A stretch of 64,000 bases of DNA, from NCBI GenBank assembly GCA_902516395.1, contig CABXYN010000002.1:1-64000 (forward strand), in the 5' to 3' direction. The position numbers and the translations under genes are program-made. Under the pieces are notes generated by a model. It did not search any database and was not told the DNA's origin. It worked only from the letters and a program-made list of their open reading frames with translations. Shown one piece after another: positions 16,872-25,216 of this stretch (the stretch's first letter is position 1; each line of letters begins with the position of its first letter). Origin of the DNA: an uncultured Pelagibacteraceae bacterium. Lineage in GTDB: Bacteria > Pseudomonadota > Alphaproteobacteria > Pelagibacterales > Pelagibacteraceae.

Positions 16872-18440
16872 TTAAAATACCAATAGGGTTAAAATTACAA
16901 GAGATAATAAGCCAATAATAGATTGGTTTCTAAATGACTTCATTTCTTCTTTTTTAGTATTTAATTCATTATAAGAATTCGAATTTTGTGGTATTTGACC
17001 ACTTGCAAGGTAATTAAGGGCCTGGTTTGCTTTATCCATTACTTCAGGTAAATTTGGAAGACGTTTTAATACTTCAACAGAGTCTTTTAATGTTTCATTA
17101 ATTGAATTTATAGGATCTTTTGTTTCTTTTAGCCATTTTTCTAGAACAGGTTTGGATGTTTCCCATATGTTTGTTTCAGGGTTTAATCTTCTTGCAACTC
17201 CTTCAACTACTACCATTGTTTTTTGTAACATAAGTAACTGAGGTTGCGTTTGCATATTAAATTTTTCGGTAACGTCAAATAGTTGTTTTAAAAGCTTACC
17301 TCCTGAAATATTTTTTATAGAGTGACCAAAAATAGGTTCACCAATTGATCTTAATGCTTGAGCAAGATCATTGACAGGCACATTATTAGGGACTAGTCCT
17401 GCTGCAAGATGTACCTCTGCAACTTTTTTATAATCTCTTTGTATAAAACCAAATAAAATTTCGGCTAAAAATCTTTTACTGACATTATCTAGCCTTCCCA
17501 TGATACCAAAATCTATAGGAACAATTTGACCACTTTCATTTACAAAAATATTTCCTTGATGCATATCTGCGTGAAAAAAGCCATCTCTTACTGCATGCCT
17601 TAAGAAATGTTGAATAATATCAGTAGCAATTTTTTTTGTATCAATAGATCTTTTCTCTAGCTCTTCCGTCTCTCTAATTGATACACCGTCAATCCAATCA
17701 AGCGTCATTATATTTTCACTTGTATAATCCCAATAGATTTTAGGAACTTCAAAACCCGCATCATTTTTGGTATTTTCTGCATATTCGTTAGCTGCAGCGG
17801 CTTCAAATCTTAAATCCATCTCAAGACTGGTAATTTCTTTCAATAAAAAAACTACTTCAACTAGTTTTAATCGTTTAGTTTTCTTGATTAATGACTCAAT
17901 GATATAGGCAAAAAGCATCAAAGCATCCACTTCTTCGTTAAAAATTTTTTTTATATCTGGTCTTAATATTTTTATTGCTACATTTTTAATAACTCCATTA
18001 TCGTTAATTTGAGCTTTATGTACTTGGGCAATTGAAGCAGCCGCAACTGGCTCACTTATATTAATTATTGAATTATATAGTTCATCACCTAAATCTTTTT
18101 TAATCATTTCTTTAGCTTTGGATTGTGAAAAAGGTGGAAGTTTATCTTGTAAATTTTCTAGTTCCCTAGACAATTTATCTCCTATTATATCAGGCCTAGT
18201 GGCTAAAAATTGGCCGAGTTTAATAAATGTTGTACCCATAGATGCTAATGAATTAGATAATTTTTCGCCTTCACTTAAATTATCAAATGACTCATCTTTT
18301 TTAGTAAAGGAAACGGAAAGTAATTTAAAAATTACACTTATTAATAAAGGTGGTTTATTAAATTTTGATAAAATACTTAAAACATCAGATTTAGCGAGTT
18401 TTCTACCGAGTTTAAATAATGTAATTAATCTTTTGAACAT
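16872..18440 (-). CDS. ubiB: Ubiquinone biosynthesis atypical kinase UbiB
   Basis: UbiB is a membrane-bound ADCK-type ATPase needed for ubiquinone synthesis. The protein shows the KxGQ motif (FIKLGQFLATRPD), the A-rich loop AAASIAQVHKA that replaces the kinase glycine loop, the invariant Lys in VAIKILRP, HADMHQGNIFV and DFGIMGRLD, with C-terminal hydrophobic helices for membrane attachment (LLSLVILTLLVF). The track starts at 18452; MFKRL at 18440, whose ATG overlaps the ubiE stop (TAATG), is the better start, giving 522 residues. Confidence 0.94.
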   Translation of the reverse strand: MFKRLITLFKLGRKLAKSDVLSILSKFNKPPLLISVIFKLLSVSFTKKDESFDNLSEGEKLSNSLASMGTTFIKLGQFLATRPDIIGDKLSRELENLQDKLPPFSQSKAKEMIKKDLGDELYNSIINISEPVAAASIAQVHKAQINDNGVIKNVAIKILRPDIKKIFNEEVDALMLFAYIIESLIKKTKRLKLVEVVFLLKEITSLEMDLRFEAAAANEYAENTKNDAGFEVPKIYWDYTSENIMTLDWIDGVSIRETEELEKRSIDTKKIATDIIQHFLRHAVRDGFFHADMHQGNIFVNESGQIVPIDFGIMGRLDNVSKRFLAEILFGFIQRDYKKVAEVHLAAGLVPNNVPVNDLAQALRSIGEPIFGHSIKNISGGKLLKQLFDVTEKFNMQTQPQLLMLQKTMVVVEGVARRLNPETNIWETSKPVLEKWLKETKDPINSINETLKDSVEVLKRLPNLPEVMDKANQALNYLASGQIPQNSNSYNELNTKKEEMKSFRNQSIIGLLSLVILTLLVF

Positions 18441-19144
18441 TATATTTTCCAACCAGAATGAATAGCTACTATCCCGCCAGATAAATTTCTATATGAACAA
18501 TTTTTAAAATTATTTCCTTTCATTAAATCTATCAATTCTTCCTGATTAACAAATTCTTCTATACTTTTAGTCAAATATTCATAAGGGTCTTTATCTCCAA
18601 CAACTGCTTTTCCTATGTGAGGAATTAATTTCGAGTAATTTTTGTATAAAAAATCTAAATTAGAATTTTGAATTTTTGAAAATTCTAAACACATATATCT
18701 TCCACCTGGTTTAAGAACTCTGTAGGCTTCTGATAAAGATTTATCTAAATTTTTTGTATTTCGTAAACCAAAACTAATTGTATAAAAATCAAAAGTGTCA
18801 TTTTTGAATGGTAATTTTTCTGCCTCTGCAACAACCCATTTTATATTTTTATACTTACATAGTCTTTTTTTACCTTTTTCAATCATTTTCTCGTTCGAGT
18901 CTGAAGAGGTAATTTCTCCATTCTTATTTGTATAATCCAAAAATAATTTTCCTAAATCACCAGTGCCACAAGCAACATCTAAATATTTTTTGTCTTTGGT
19001 TGGCTTCATCCAATTCATAAGGTTTTTTTTCCAAAGTCTGTGAATTCCAAATGACATAAAATCATTCATCAAATCATATTTATCGTAGACTTTATTAAAT
19101 ACTCCCTCGACGAGTCCTGCTTTATTTTGAAGATTTTGTTGCAT
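18440..19144 (-). CDS. ubiE: Ubiquinone/menaquinone C-methyltransferase UbiE
   Basis: UbiE methylates the demethylated quinone ring with SAM during ubiquinone synthesis. The 234-residue class I methyltransferase has the family motif KYDLMNDFMSFGIHRLWK, the SAM-binding DVACGTGDLGK, the YTISFGLRN strand and EFSKIQN. Size is normal. It leads the ubiE-ubiB-coaBC-dut-moeB-like operon and is divergent from mutM with 33 bases between the starts. Confidence 0.96.
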   Translation of the reverse strand: MQQNLQNKAGLVEGVFNKVYDKYDLMNDFMSFGIHRLWKKNLMNWMKPTKDKKYLDVACGTGDLGKLFLDYTNKNGEITSSDSNEKMIEKGKKRLCKYKNIKWVVAEAEKLPFKNDTFDFYTISFGLRNTKNLDKSLSEAYRVLKPGGRYMCLEFSKIQNSNLDFLYKNYSKLIPHIGKAVVGDKDPYEYLTKSIEEFVNQEELIDLMKGNNFKNCSYRNLSGGIVAIHSGWKI

Positions 19145-19177
19145 ATAAATTATATTAAAAACCTAATATAGTATGAA

Positions 19178-20044
19178 ATGCCTGAATTACCAGAAGTAGA
19201 AATTGTCAAACAATCTTTGAATAAGAGTATTACAGGAAAGATTATTAGAGACATATTAATAAAAAATAGAAATTTAAGGTTTAAGATCCCAAAAAATTTT
19301 GAAAAAAATATAATAAAAAAAAAAATTATTAAAGTAGATAGGTTTTCAAAACATTTAATACTCAAATTTGAGGATAGTTCTAATTTAATGATACACCTTG
19401 GAATGTCGGGAACTATTCATTTAATTAGTAAATCTAGTAAAAAAAATTCCATAACAAACACTAGTTTTTATCATTCTCCTTTGTTACCAAAAAAGCATAA
19501 CCATGTAGAAATCAAAATTGATAACTTTAAACTAATTTATAATGATCCAAGAAGATTTGGATATTTTTCCTATTTTAAAAATGACGAACAAATAAATAAT
19601 AATTTTAAAAAATATGGACCAGAACCTTTTGATCCTCTATTTGATAAGAAATATATTTTCAATTATTTTAAAAATAAAAAAAAGGATATTAAGAATTTTT
19701 TAATTGATCAAAATTTTGTTTCAGGAATTGGTAACATTTATGCAAGTGAAATATTGTTTTTATGTAAGATTTTACCATCTAGGGGGGTAAACTCACTTAG
19801 TTTAAGTGAGTGTCAAAAAATCTCTCATTTTTCAAAAGTAGTTTTAAGAAAAGCAATTGAAAAAGGAGGATCAAGTATCAGAGACTTTATTAATATAAGT
19901 GGAGACCAAGGTTCTTTTCAAAAAAATTTTAATGTTTATCAAAGAGAAAATAAAAAATGTTTAAAATATAATTGCAAAGGAACAATACATAAAAAATTTA
20001 TTTCAAATAGGTCTAGTTTTTTTTGTAATTTATGTCAAAAATAA
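19178..20044 (+). CDS. mutM: Formamidopyrimidine-DNA glycosylase
   Basis: MutM excises oxidised purines such as 8-oxoguanine and nicks the abasic site. The mature N-terminus MPELPEVE provides the catalytic Pro and Glu, so the start is secure. Further marks are the HLGMSG segment, NDPRRFGYF, GIGNIYASEILF helix-two-turn-helix and the C-terminal zinc finger (CLKYNCKGTI..FFCNLCQK). The finger has an extra residue in the first pair (C-x5-C). At 288 residues it is of normal length. rpsT follows. Confidence 0.95.
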   Translation: MPELPEVEIVKQSLNKSITGKIIRDILIKNRNLRFKIPKNFEKNIIKKKIIKVDRFSKHLILKFEDSSNLMIHLGMSGTIHLISKSSKKNSITNTSFYHSPLLPKKHNHVEIKIDNFKLIYNDPRRFGYFSYFKNDEQINNNFKKYGPEPFDPLFDKKYIFNYFKNKKKDIKNFLIDQNFVSGIGNIYASEILFLCKILPSRGVNSLSLSECQKISHFSKVVLRKAIEKGGSSIRDFINISGDQGSFQKNFNVYQRENKKCLKYNCKGTIHKKFISNRSSFFCNLCQK

Positions 20045-20056
20045 GCAATTATTGTA

Positions 20057-20085
20057 TTGACCCAATCATTATCTGAAGATATACA
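20057..20085 (+). promoter_or_regulatory. rpsT promoter, predicting a leaderless message
   Basis: TTGACC (20057-20062) and TATACA (20080-20085) are separated by exactly 17 bases. The -10 hexamer ends 9 bases before the rpsT ATG, so transcription should start 0-3 bases before the start codon. There is no room for a ribosome-binding site. Confidence 0.7.
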
Positions 20086-20094
20086 CTCACGCTT

Positions 20095-20355
20095 ATGGCG
20101 AACACAAAATCAGCAATTAAGCGTACAAGAAAAATTAAAAGGCAAACAGCTGTTAACAGATCTAGAAAGAGTCGTTATAGAACTGCATTGAAAAAAATGA
20201 ACACTATAATTGAAAAAAAAGATAAAAAAGAAGCTTTAGCATTTCTTCCAAAGCTAAATTCTGAATTAATGTCAATTGCAAAAACAGGAATCATTAAAAG
20301 ACAAAACGCCTCAAGAAATGTATCGAGAATTACAAAAAAAATTAATTCTTTGTAA
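20095..20355 (+). CDS. rpsT: 30S ribosomal protein S20
   Basis: S20 is a primary binder of 16S rRNA and forms a three-helix bundle. The 86-residue sequence starts MANTKSAIKRTRKIKR, the standard family opening, and contains the typical LPKLNSELMSIAKTGIIKR segment. Start choice is secure from homology. The promoter lies so close that the mRNA is probably leaderless. Its position immediately upstream of dnaA is a conserved alphaproteobacterial arrangement. Confidence 0.97.
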   Translation: MANTKSAIKRTRKIKRQTAVNRSRKSRYRTALKKMNTIIEKKDKKEALAFLPKLNSELMSIAKTGIIKRQNASRNVSRITKKINSL

Positions 20356-20623
20356 CAACCTCCAATAAGTAAAAATTTTTTCGTATACAACTTAAGCGTA
20401 CAATTTATTAATAATTTACTACATCTGAAAGTTTAATTTCAAAAATCACTAGATATAGATTTAGTAAAATTTTAAATTTAAAATTTCGTACCCGACTAGG
20501 TTGCAAATATTATTTTATAAAAATTCAATCAGAAATTTATTCAATCATAAATTTTATTTATTTTTGTTTTTACAAATAAACTTATTGCATTAAATATTTA
20601 TAAGTCTTAAGTGGAAATTCCTC
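20356..20623. other. 268-base AT-rich gap between rpsT and dnaA
   Basis: This is the longest gene-free stretch in the window. It presumably holds the dnaA promoter, but no convincing -35/-10 pair stands out; candidates such as TTGCAA near 20500 have poor partners. I found no TTATCCACA-type DnaA boxes or repeated 9-mers, so there is no visible evidence that it is the replication origin. No small ORF or stable hairpin was recognised. Confidence 0.6.
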
Positions 20624-22039
20624 ATGAAGAATAATTTACAAAACAATAAAGCACTCGAAAAGAAAATTGATTGGCATAATATCAAAAAAGAATTACGAGA
20701 AAAGTTTGGAAATGATATTTTTGAGAGTTGGATAAAAAAAATTGAATTAGTTGAAGAATTTCACAATTACATATTATTTTCAGTTTCAACAAGATTTATA
20801 AGAGATTGGATAGTGTCAAGATATCTAGACCAAATACTGCAGACAATTAAAGAATACAAAAAAGACTTAGTAAGGATTGAATTCTCAATAAAAAACAATA
20901 AAGAAAATGAAATTGGTGAGACAAATTTATCATCTCAAAATTCTATTGAAACGAATAATGATAAAGTATCGTTTATAAAAGACTCTTATCTTCAATATAA
21001 TAGAATAGATCCAAATAAAAACTTCGAAAATTTTATAACTGGAGGAAGTAACAAATTAGCATTTGAAGCATCAAAAAAAGTTTCCAATGATATAGCTCAC
21101 TACAATCCTTTATATTTATATGGTGGTGTAGGAATGGGTAAAACACACTTACTAAACGCTATTGGTCTAGAATTGAAAGAAAAGAATAAAGTTATGTTTA
21201 TATCAGCAGAAAGATTTATGTACCAATTTGTAAAGTCCATAAAATCAAATGAAATGGTAAAGTTTAAAGAGTACTTTAGAAATACTGATATTTTATTAAT
21301 TGATGATATTCAGTTCATGAATGGCAAAGAAGCAATGCAAGAAGAATTCTTTCATACCTTTAACGCATTATTAGATAAAAATTCGCAAATAATAATTTCA
21401 GCAGATAGACCACCTAACAAACTAACTAGGATTCAGGAGAGAATAAAATCTAGATTTTCAGGAGGTTTAGTTGTGGATATTCAAAACCCTGATTACGAGC
21501 TTAGATATAAAATTTTAAAATCTAAAACTGAAGAATTAAAATTATCTTATTCAAATCAAGTAGTTATTTCTGAGGAAATTCAAAAGTTTTTAAGCATAGA
21601 AATTAAAACCAGTATTAGAGAATTAGTTGGCGCACTAAATAGGATTGTGTCTTTTACTAGGATTTATAATAAAGTTCCAAGCTTATCGGAAGTTAAAATT
21701 GTTTTAAAAGATTTACTTAACCTCACTGAAAATAAGGTAGATATTGATACAATCCAAACAATAGTCTGTAAATTTTATAAAATTAGCAAAAATGAAATGC
21801 TTTCTCCAAGAAGATCAAGATATCTTGTTAGACCTAGGCAGACTGCAATTTATCTCGCTAAAATGTTAACATCCAAATCTTTACCTGAAATAGGTAGATC
21901 CTTTTCCAATAGAGATCATACAACCGTAATACATTCCGTTAAAACCATAGAGAGATTAAGGAAAGAGGATAGCGAATTAAATATCAATATTGATAGTTTA
22001 AAAAATAAGATTTTGTATAATAAAGAAAATGAAGTTTAG
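20624..22039 (+). CDS. dnaA: Chromosomal replication initiator DnaA
   Basis: DnaA binds origin boxes and opens DNA for replication initiation. The 471-residue protein has domain I (about 15-90), a short polar linker, the AAA+ domain with Walker A GGVGMGKTHLL and Walker B LLIDDIQFM, and the C-terminal DNA-binding domain ending with the signature FSNRDHTTVIHSVKTIE. The chosen start gives a normal N-terminus. The dnaN start lies inside its last codons (11-base overlap), so the two replication genes are coupled. Confidence 0.97.
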   Translation: MKNNLQNNKALEKKIDWHNIKKELREKFGNDIFESWIKKIELVEEFHNYILFSVSTRFIRDWIVSRYLDQILQTIKEYKKDLVRIEFSIKNNKENEIGETNLSSQNSIETNNDKVSFIKDSYLQYNRIDPNKNFENFITGGSNKLAFEASKKVSNDIAHYNPLYLYGGVGMGKTHLLNAIGLELKEKNKVMFISAERFMYQFVKSIKSNEMVKFKEYFRNTDILLIDDIQFMNGKEAMQEEFFHTFNALLDKNSQIIISADRPPNKLTRIQERIKSRFSGGLVVDIQNPDYELRYKILKSKTEELKLSYSNQVVISEEIQKFLSIEIKTSIRELVGALNRIVSFTRIYNKVPSLSEVKIVLKDLLNLTENKVDIDTIQTIVCKFYKISKNEMLSPRRSRYLVRPRQTAIYLAKMLTSKSLPEIGRSFSNRDHTTVIHSVKTIERLRKEDSELNINIDSLKNKILYNKENEV

Positions 22040-23141
22040 CTTAAATCAACAAGATCTTCAAAAATCTTTAAATTATTGTCAAGGTGTAATTGAAAAAAGA
22101 AGTACATTACCAATACTTTCAAATGTATTATTGGACGTAAGTAATGGAAAACTAACAATTACAGCTACCGATCTTGATTTGATTTTTATTCATCAAATTC
22201 CAAACGTCGAAATTATTGAGGAGGGTAAAACTACTTCATCTTCATCAATAATGTATGATATCGTTAGAAAGTTTTCATCTGGGAGTAAAATTAACTTTTC
22301 TAATCCTAGTGAAAATAAATTGCACTTAGAGTCTGATAAATCCATTTTCAATTTAAATTGTATAAGTGCTTCAGAATTTCCATTAACAGATGAAAATTTT
22401 AATGAAAATGAGTTTTCGATTAAATCAAAAGAGCTACTAAAACTTTTAAATAAATGTAAATTTTCAGTATCTAACGATGAAACAAGGCATTATTTAAGTG
22501 GAATTTTTTTACATCAGACAGAAGTTGAAGATAAAAATTTCTTAACAGCTGCAGCTACTGACAGTCATAGAATGTCTATTTCTAAGATTAGATTACAAAA
22601 TAAAGTTCAATTTGATCAGATAATTTTACCAAAAAAGACTATTTTTCAACTTTGTTCATTACTAGAGGACTATGAGGGCGAAGTTAAAATATCAAATATA
22701 AAATCAAAAATTAAATTTCAAATTAACAATAGTATATTGATATCCAAGCTTATTGATGGAAAATTTCCAAATTACGTACAGGTAATACCAAAAGAAAACC
22801 AAAAAAAATTAGAAGTAGATTTAAAATCATTTTTGAATTCAGTAGATAGAGTTGCTTCAGTTTCTTTAGATAAAAAAGATGGTGTAAAATTTAATCTATC
22901 AAAAGATAATCTTGATCTTTCAGTTAACAATACAAATAGTGGTGATGGTAAAGAAAGTTTAAGTGTTAAGTTTGATCATGAGCTTGATATAAGCTTTAAT
23001 TCTAGATATTTAATTGATGTTGCTTCTCAACTGGATGGAGATCATATAGAGATTTATCTAAAGGATACAGGCTCGCCAGCGTTAATAAGAGATCCAGCTG
23101 ATTATGATAGTATTTATGTTGTAATGCCCATGAAGGGTTAA
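22029..23141 (+). CDS. dnaN: DNA polymerase III beta sliding clamp
   Basis: DnaN forms the ring that tethers polymerase III to DNA. The 370-residue protein has the expected three repeated clamp domains and the family features RSTLPILSNVLLDV near the N-terminus, TDSHRMS in domain 2 and the C-terminal YVVMPMKG that shapes the partner-binding pocket. The start overlaps dnaA by 11 bases. The stop codon shares a TTAA palindrome with the stop of the convergent plsC-like gene. Confidence 0.96.
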   Translation: MKFSLNQQDLQKSLNYCQGVIEKRSTLPILSNVLLDVSNGKLTITATDLDLIFIHQIPNVEIIEEGKTTSSSSIMYDIVRKFSSGSKINFSNPSENKLHLESDKSIFNLNCISASEFPLTDENFNENEFSIKSKELLKLLNKCKFSVSNDETRHYLSGIFLHQTEVEDKNFLTAAATDSHRMSISKIRLQNKVQFDQIILPKKTIFQLCSLLEDYEGEVKISNIKSKIKFQINNSILISKLIDGKFPNYVQVIPKENQKKLEVDLKSFLNSVDRVASVSLDKKDGVKFNLSKDNLDLSVNNTNSGDGKESLSVKFDHELDISFNSRYLIDVASQLDGDHIEIYLKDTGSPALIRDPADYDSIYVVMPMKG

Positions 23142-23848
23142 TTCATAGAATTCAATTCATTATAGATTCTATCTTCTATGTAACTTGTAAATTCTGCTGA
23201 TCTCATTCCGGGTTTTATACCTGGAAGAATTGATATCGTTATTGTTTTATTAGTGATCAGGCTACCATTTTTTGGCCAAACATTTCCAGAATTTATGGCC
23301 ACAGGTTGGCAATTTATTTTTAATTCATCATAAATTCTTCCAACCCCTTTTTTGAAAGGGACCTTTTCACCTGGTAAAACTCTTGTTCCTTGTGGAAATA
23401 TAACTAAAGGTCTTTCAGAAATTTTTGCAGAATTCTTTATTTTATCAATTAGACCTAAATTATCCTTACTAATTTTATTTCTATTAATTGAAACTGACCC
23501 TATCTTTTTTAAATACCAACCAAAAATAGGTATTTTGATTAACTCATGCTTTAAAATAAATATTGGTGAATTGAAAATTGTTTGTAAATAAAAAGTCTCA
23601 AACATCGATTGATGAGAGCAAGCAATAAAAAATTTTTCGTTTTTAATTATATTATCTTTCCCTTTCACAATAATTTTTGTTTGTAAAAAAATTTGAAGGC
23701 ATAGTGCAGCCCATTTTCCCATCATTTTTCCACCAAACAAAACTATTTTAGTAGGCATTATAAGCGATGGAAGGAATACTATTGAAATTATAGATATACC
23801 TAGAAAGAAAAAAAATAAAAATAGCAGTTTTCTTATCATCTTTGTCAA
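23138..23848 (-). CDS. 1-acyl-sn-glycerol-3-phosphate acyltransferase (PlsC-like)
   Basis: PlsC enzymes acylate lysophosphatidic acid to phosphatidic acid at the inner membrane. The 236-residue protein has an N-terminal membrane helix (about 5-30), the catalytic block CSHQSMFETF, the FPQGTR motif and KKGVGRIYDEL. The classic HxxxxD reads HQSMFE, with Glu in place of Asp, a variant I recall from other proteobacterial members. It ends 4 bases into the convergent dnaN and is 3 bases downstream of lysA. Confidence 0.87.
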   Translation of the reverse strand: MTKMIRKLLFLFFFFLGISIISIVFLPSLIMPTKIVLFGGKMMGKWAALCLQIFLQTKIIVKGKDNIIKNEKFFIACSHQSMFETFYLQTIFNSPIFILKHELIKIPIFGWYLKKIGSVSINRNKISKDNLGLIDKIKNSAKISERPLVIFPQGTRVLPGEKVPFKKGVGRIYDELKINCQPVAINSGNVWPKNGSLITNKTITISILPGIKPGMRSAEFTSYIEDRIYNELNSMN

Positions 23849-23851
23849 AAA

Positions 23852-25066
23852 CTAAATTATATCTTTTAGTTTTTGTCTTTTTTTAATTATATTTATTTTT
23901 GACCCTTTAATTAATATTTCAGCAGGTTTAGGTCTAATATTATAATTTGAAGATAATGATGAACCATATGCTCCTACATCACAAATAATAATATAATCTT
24001 TCTCATTTAATTTTTGAAATTTATTTGTCGTCAAGAATTTATCTGTAGTTTCACAAATCGGGCCAACAAAATCATAGCTTTTTTTAATAATTTTATTAGT
24101 TCTTTTTAATGGAATAATTTTATGCTTTGCACCATACAATGCAGGTCTCATAAAATCATTCATTGCGGCATCTACAATGATAAAATCTTTTTTAGGATTT
24201 TCTTTTATATAGATAATTTTAGAAATTAATATAGCTGTATCGCCTATAATAGATCTACCAGGTTCAAATATAATTTTTGTTTTATGTTTTTTCAAAAATT
24301 TTTTTATTATTTGATTATATTTTTTATAATTAAATTTTTTATTGTCCTTGTTATAATCAATACCCATTCCACCACCAAGATCTATGTATTCAAAATTAAA
24401 GTCTATTTTTCTTATTAATTTATCTAATACGTTAATCATTTTTTGGTAGGGCCTATGATCTAGAATTTGACTTCCAATATGAACACTTAAACATTTTAAA
24501 TTTAAAAATTTTGAACCTTTAATATATTTTAAAACCTCAATTAATGTTTTTTCATTAATACCAAATTTATTTTCTTTTTTACCAGTCGAAATTTGTTTAA
24601 GCGTTTTTGCATCTGTATTTGGATTTAATCTAATTCCTATATCTACTTTTTTATTTTTCGATTTTACTATATTTTCAATTTCTAATATTTCGCTTTTCGA
24701 CTCAGTATTAATCAACAAAATATTTTTATCTATTGCATATGTTAATTCTGACCTGGTTTTACCTACTCCAGAAAAAACAATTTTTTTTGGTTTAATTCCA
24801 GCTTTAAGAGCAATCATTAATTCACCTTTAGAGACAACATCGGCTCCCAATCCTTTTCGTTTTATTAATTTAAGTATTTCTAAATTACTGTTTGACTTTG
24901 TTGAAAAACATATAATTGGAGAAAATGATCTAAAACTATTTTTAAGGTTATTTATATTGTCATTTATTTTTTTCTCAGAGTAGCAAAAAATTGGTGTTTC
25001 AAATTTGTTAATTACCTTTGTGAGTTTAGATTTTTCAACTGTAAAAATATTATTGACATATTTCAT
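23852..25066 (-). CDS. lysA: Diaminopimelate decarboxylase
   Basis: LysA makes L-lysine from meso-diaminopimelate using PLP. The 404-residue alanine-racemase-fold enzyme has a PLP-lysine segment CFSTKSNSNLEIL (most homologues have YAxKAN), the HIGSQ motif, GGGMGIDY and EPGRSIIGD for phosphate binding, and CDVGAYGSSLSSNYN near the C-terminus including the catalytic Cys. It follows a small lipoprotein gene and argH, a common proteobacterial order. Confidence 0.95.
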   Translation of the reverse strand: MKYVNNIFTVEKSKLTKVINKFETPIFCYSEKKINDNINNLKNSFRSFSPIICFSTKSNSNLEILKLIKRKGLGADVVSKGELMIALKAGIKPKKIVFSGVGKTRSELTYAIDKNILLINTESKSEILEIENIVKSKNKKVDIGIRLNPNTDAKTLKQISTGKKENKFGINEKTLIEVLKYIKGSKFLNLKCLSVHIGSQILDHRPYQKMINVLDKLIRKIDFNFEYIDLGGGMGIDYNKDNKKFNYKKYNQIIKKFLKKHKTKIIFEPGRSIIGDTAILISKIIYIKENPKKDFIIVDAAMNDFMRPALYGAKHKIIPLKRTNKIIKKSYDFVGPICETTDKFLTTNKFQKLNEKDYIIICDVGAYGSSLSSNYNIRPKPAEILIKGSKINIIKKRQKLKDII

Positions 25067-25079
25067 CTTTTTTTGGCCT

Positions 25080-25214
25080 TTAAAACACGTTATTTATATT
25101 ATTATAACTCATAACATTGTTATTTAATGAAGCCTCATATTTCGGTTCATTTTTTCTTCCACACGAAGTTAATAAAATTATGCACATAGTAATTAGAATT
25201 ACTTTTTTAATCAT
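25080..25214 (-). CDS. lptM: Small LptM-like lipoprotein, absent from ORF track
   Basis: This 44-residue ORF lies between argH and lysA. It reads MIKKVILITMCIILLTSCGRKNEPKY and continues with a short Asn-rich tail. The lipobox LTSC-G at Cys18 marks it as a lipoprotein. Size, the GRKxxP pattern after the Cys and the place directly upstream of lysA match LptM (formerly YifL), which helps assemble the LPS translocon LptDE in enterobacteria. Its ATG is 2 bases after the argH stop and its own stop 13 bases before lysA. Function is inferred from position and form. Confidence 0.75.
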   Translation of the reverse strand: MIKKVILITMCIILLTSCGRKNEPKYEASLNNNVMSYNNINNVF

Positions 25215-25216
25215 AG

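Noticed and set aside
18118-18465. Plus-strand ORF of 115 residues opposite ubiB
   Set aside because: Fully antisense to the conserved N-terminal part of UbiB and without a plausible start context.
20356-20623. Possible replication origin next to dnaA
   Set aside because: No cluster of TTATCCACA-like boxes, no repeated motifs and no clear unwinding element beyond general AT richness were visible.
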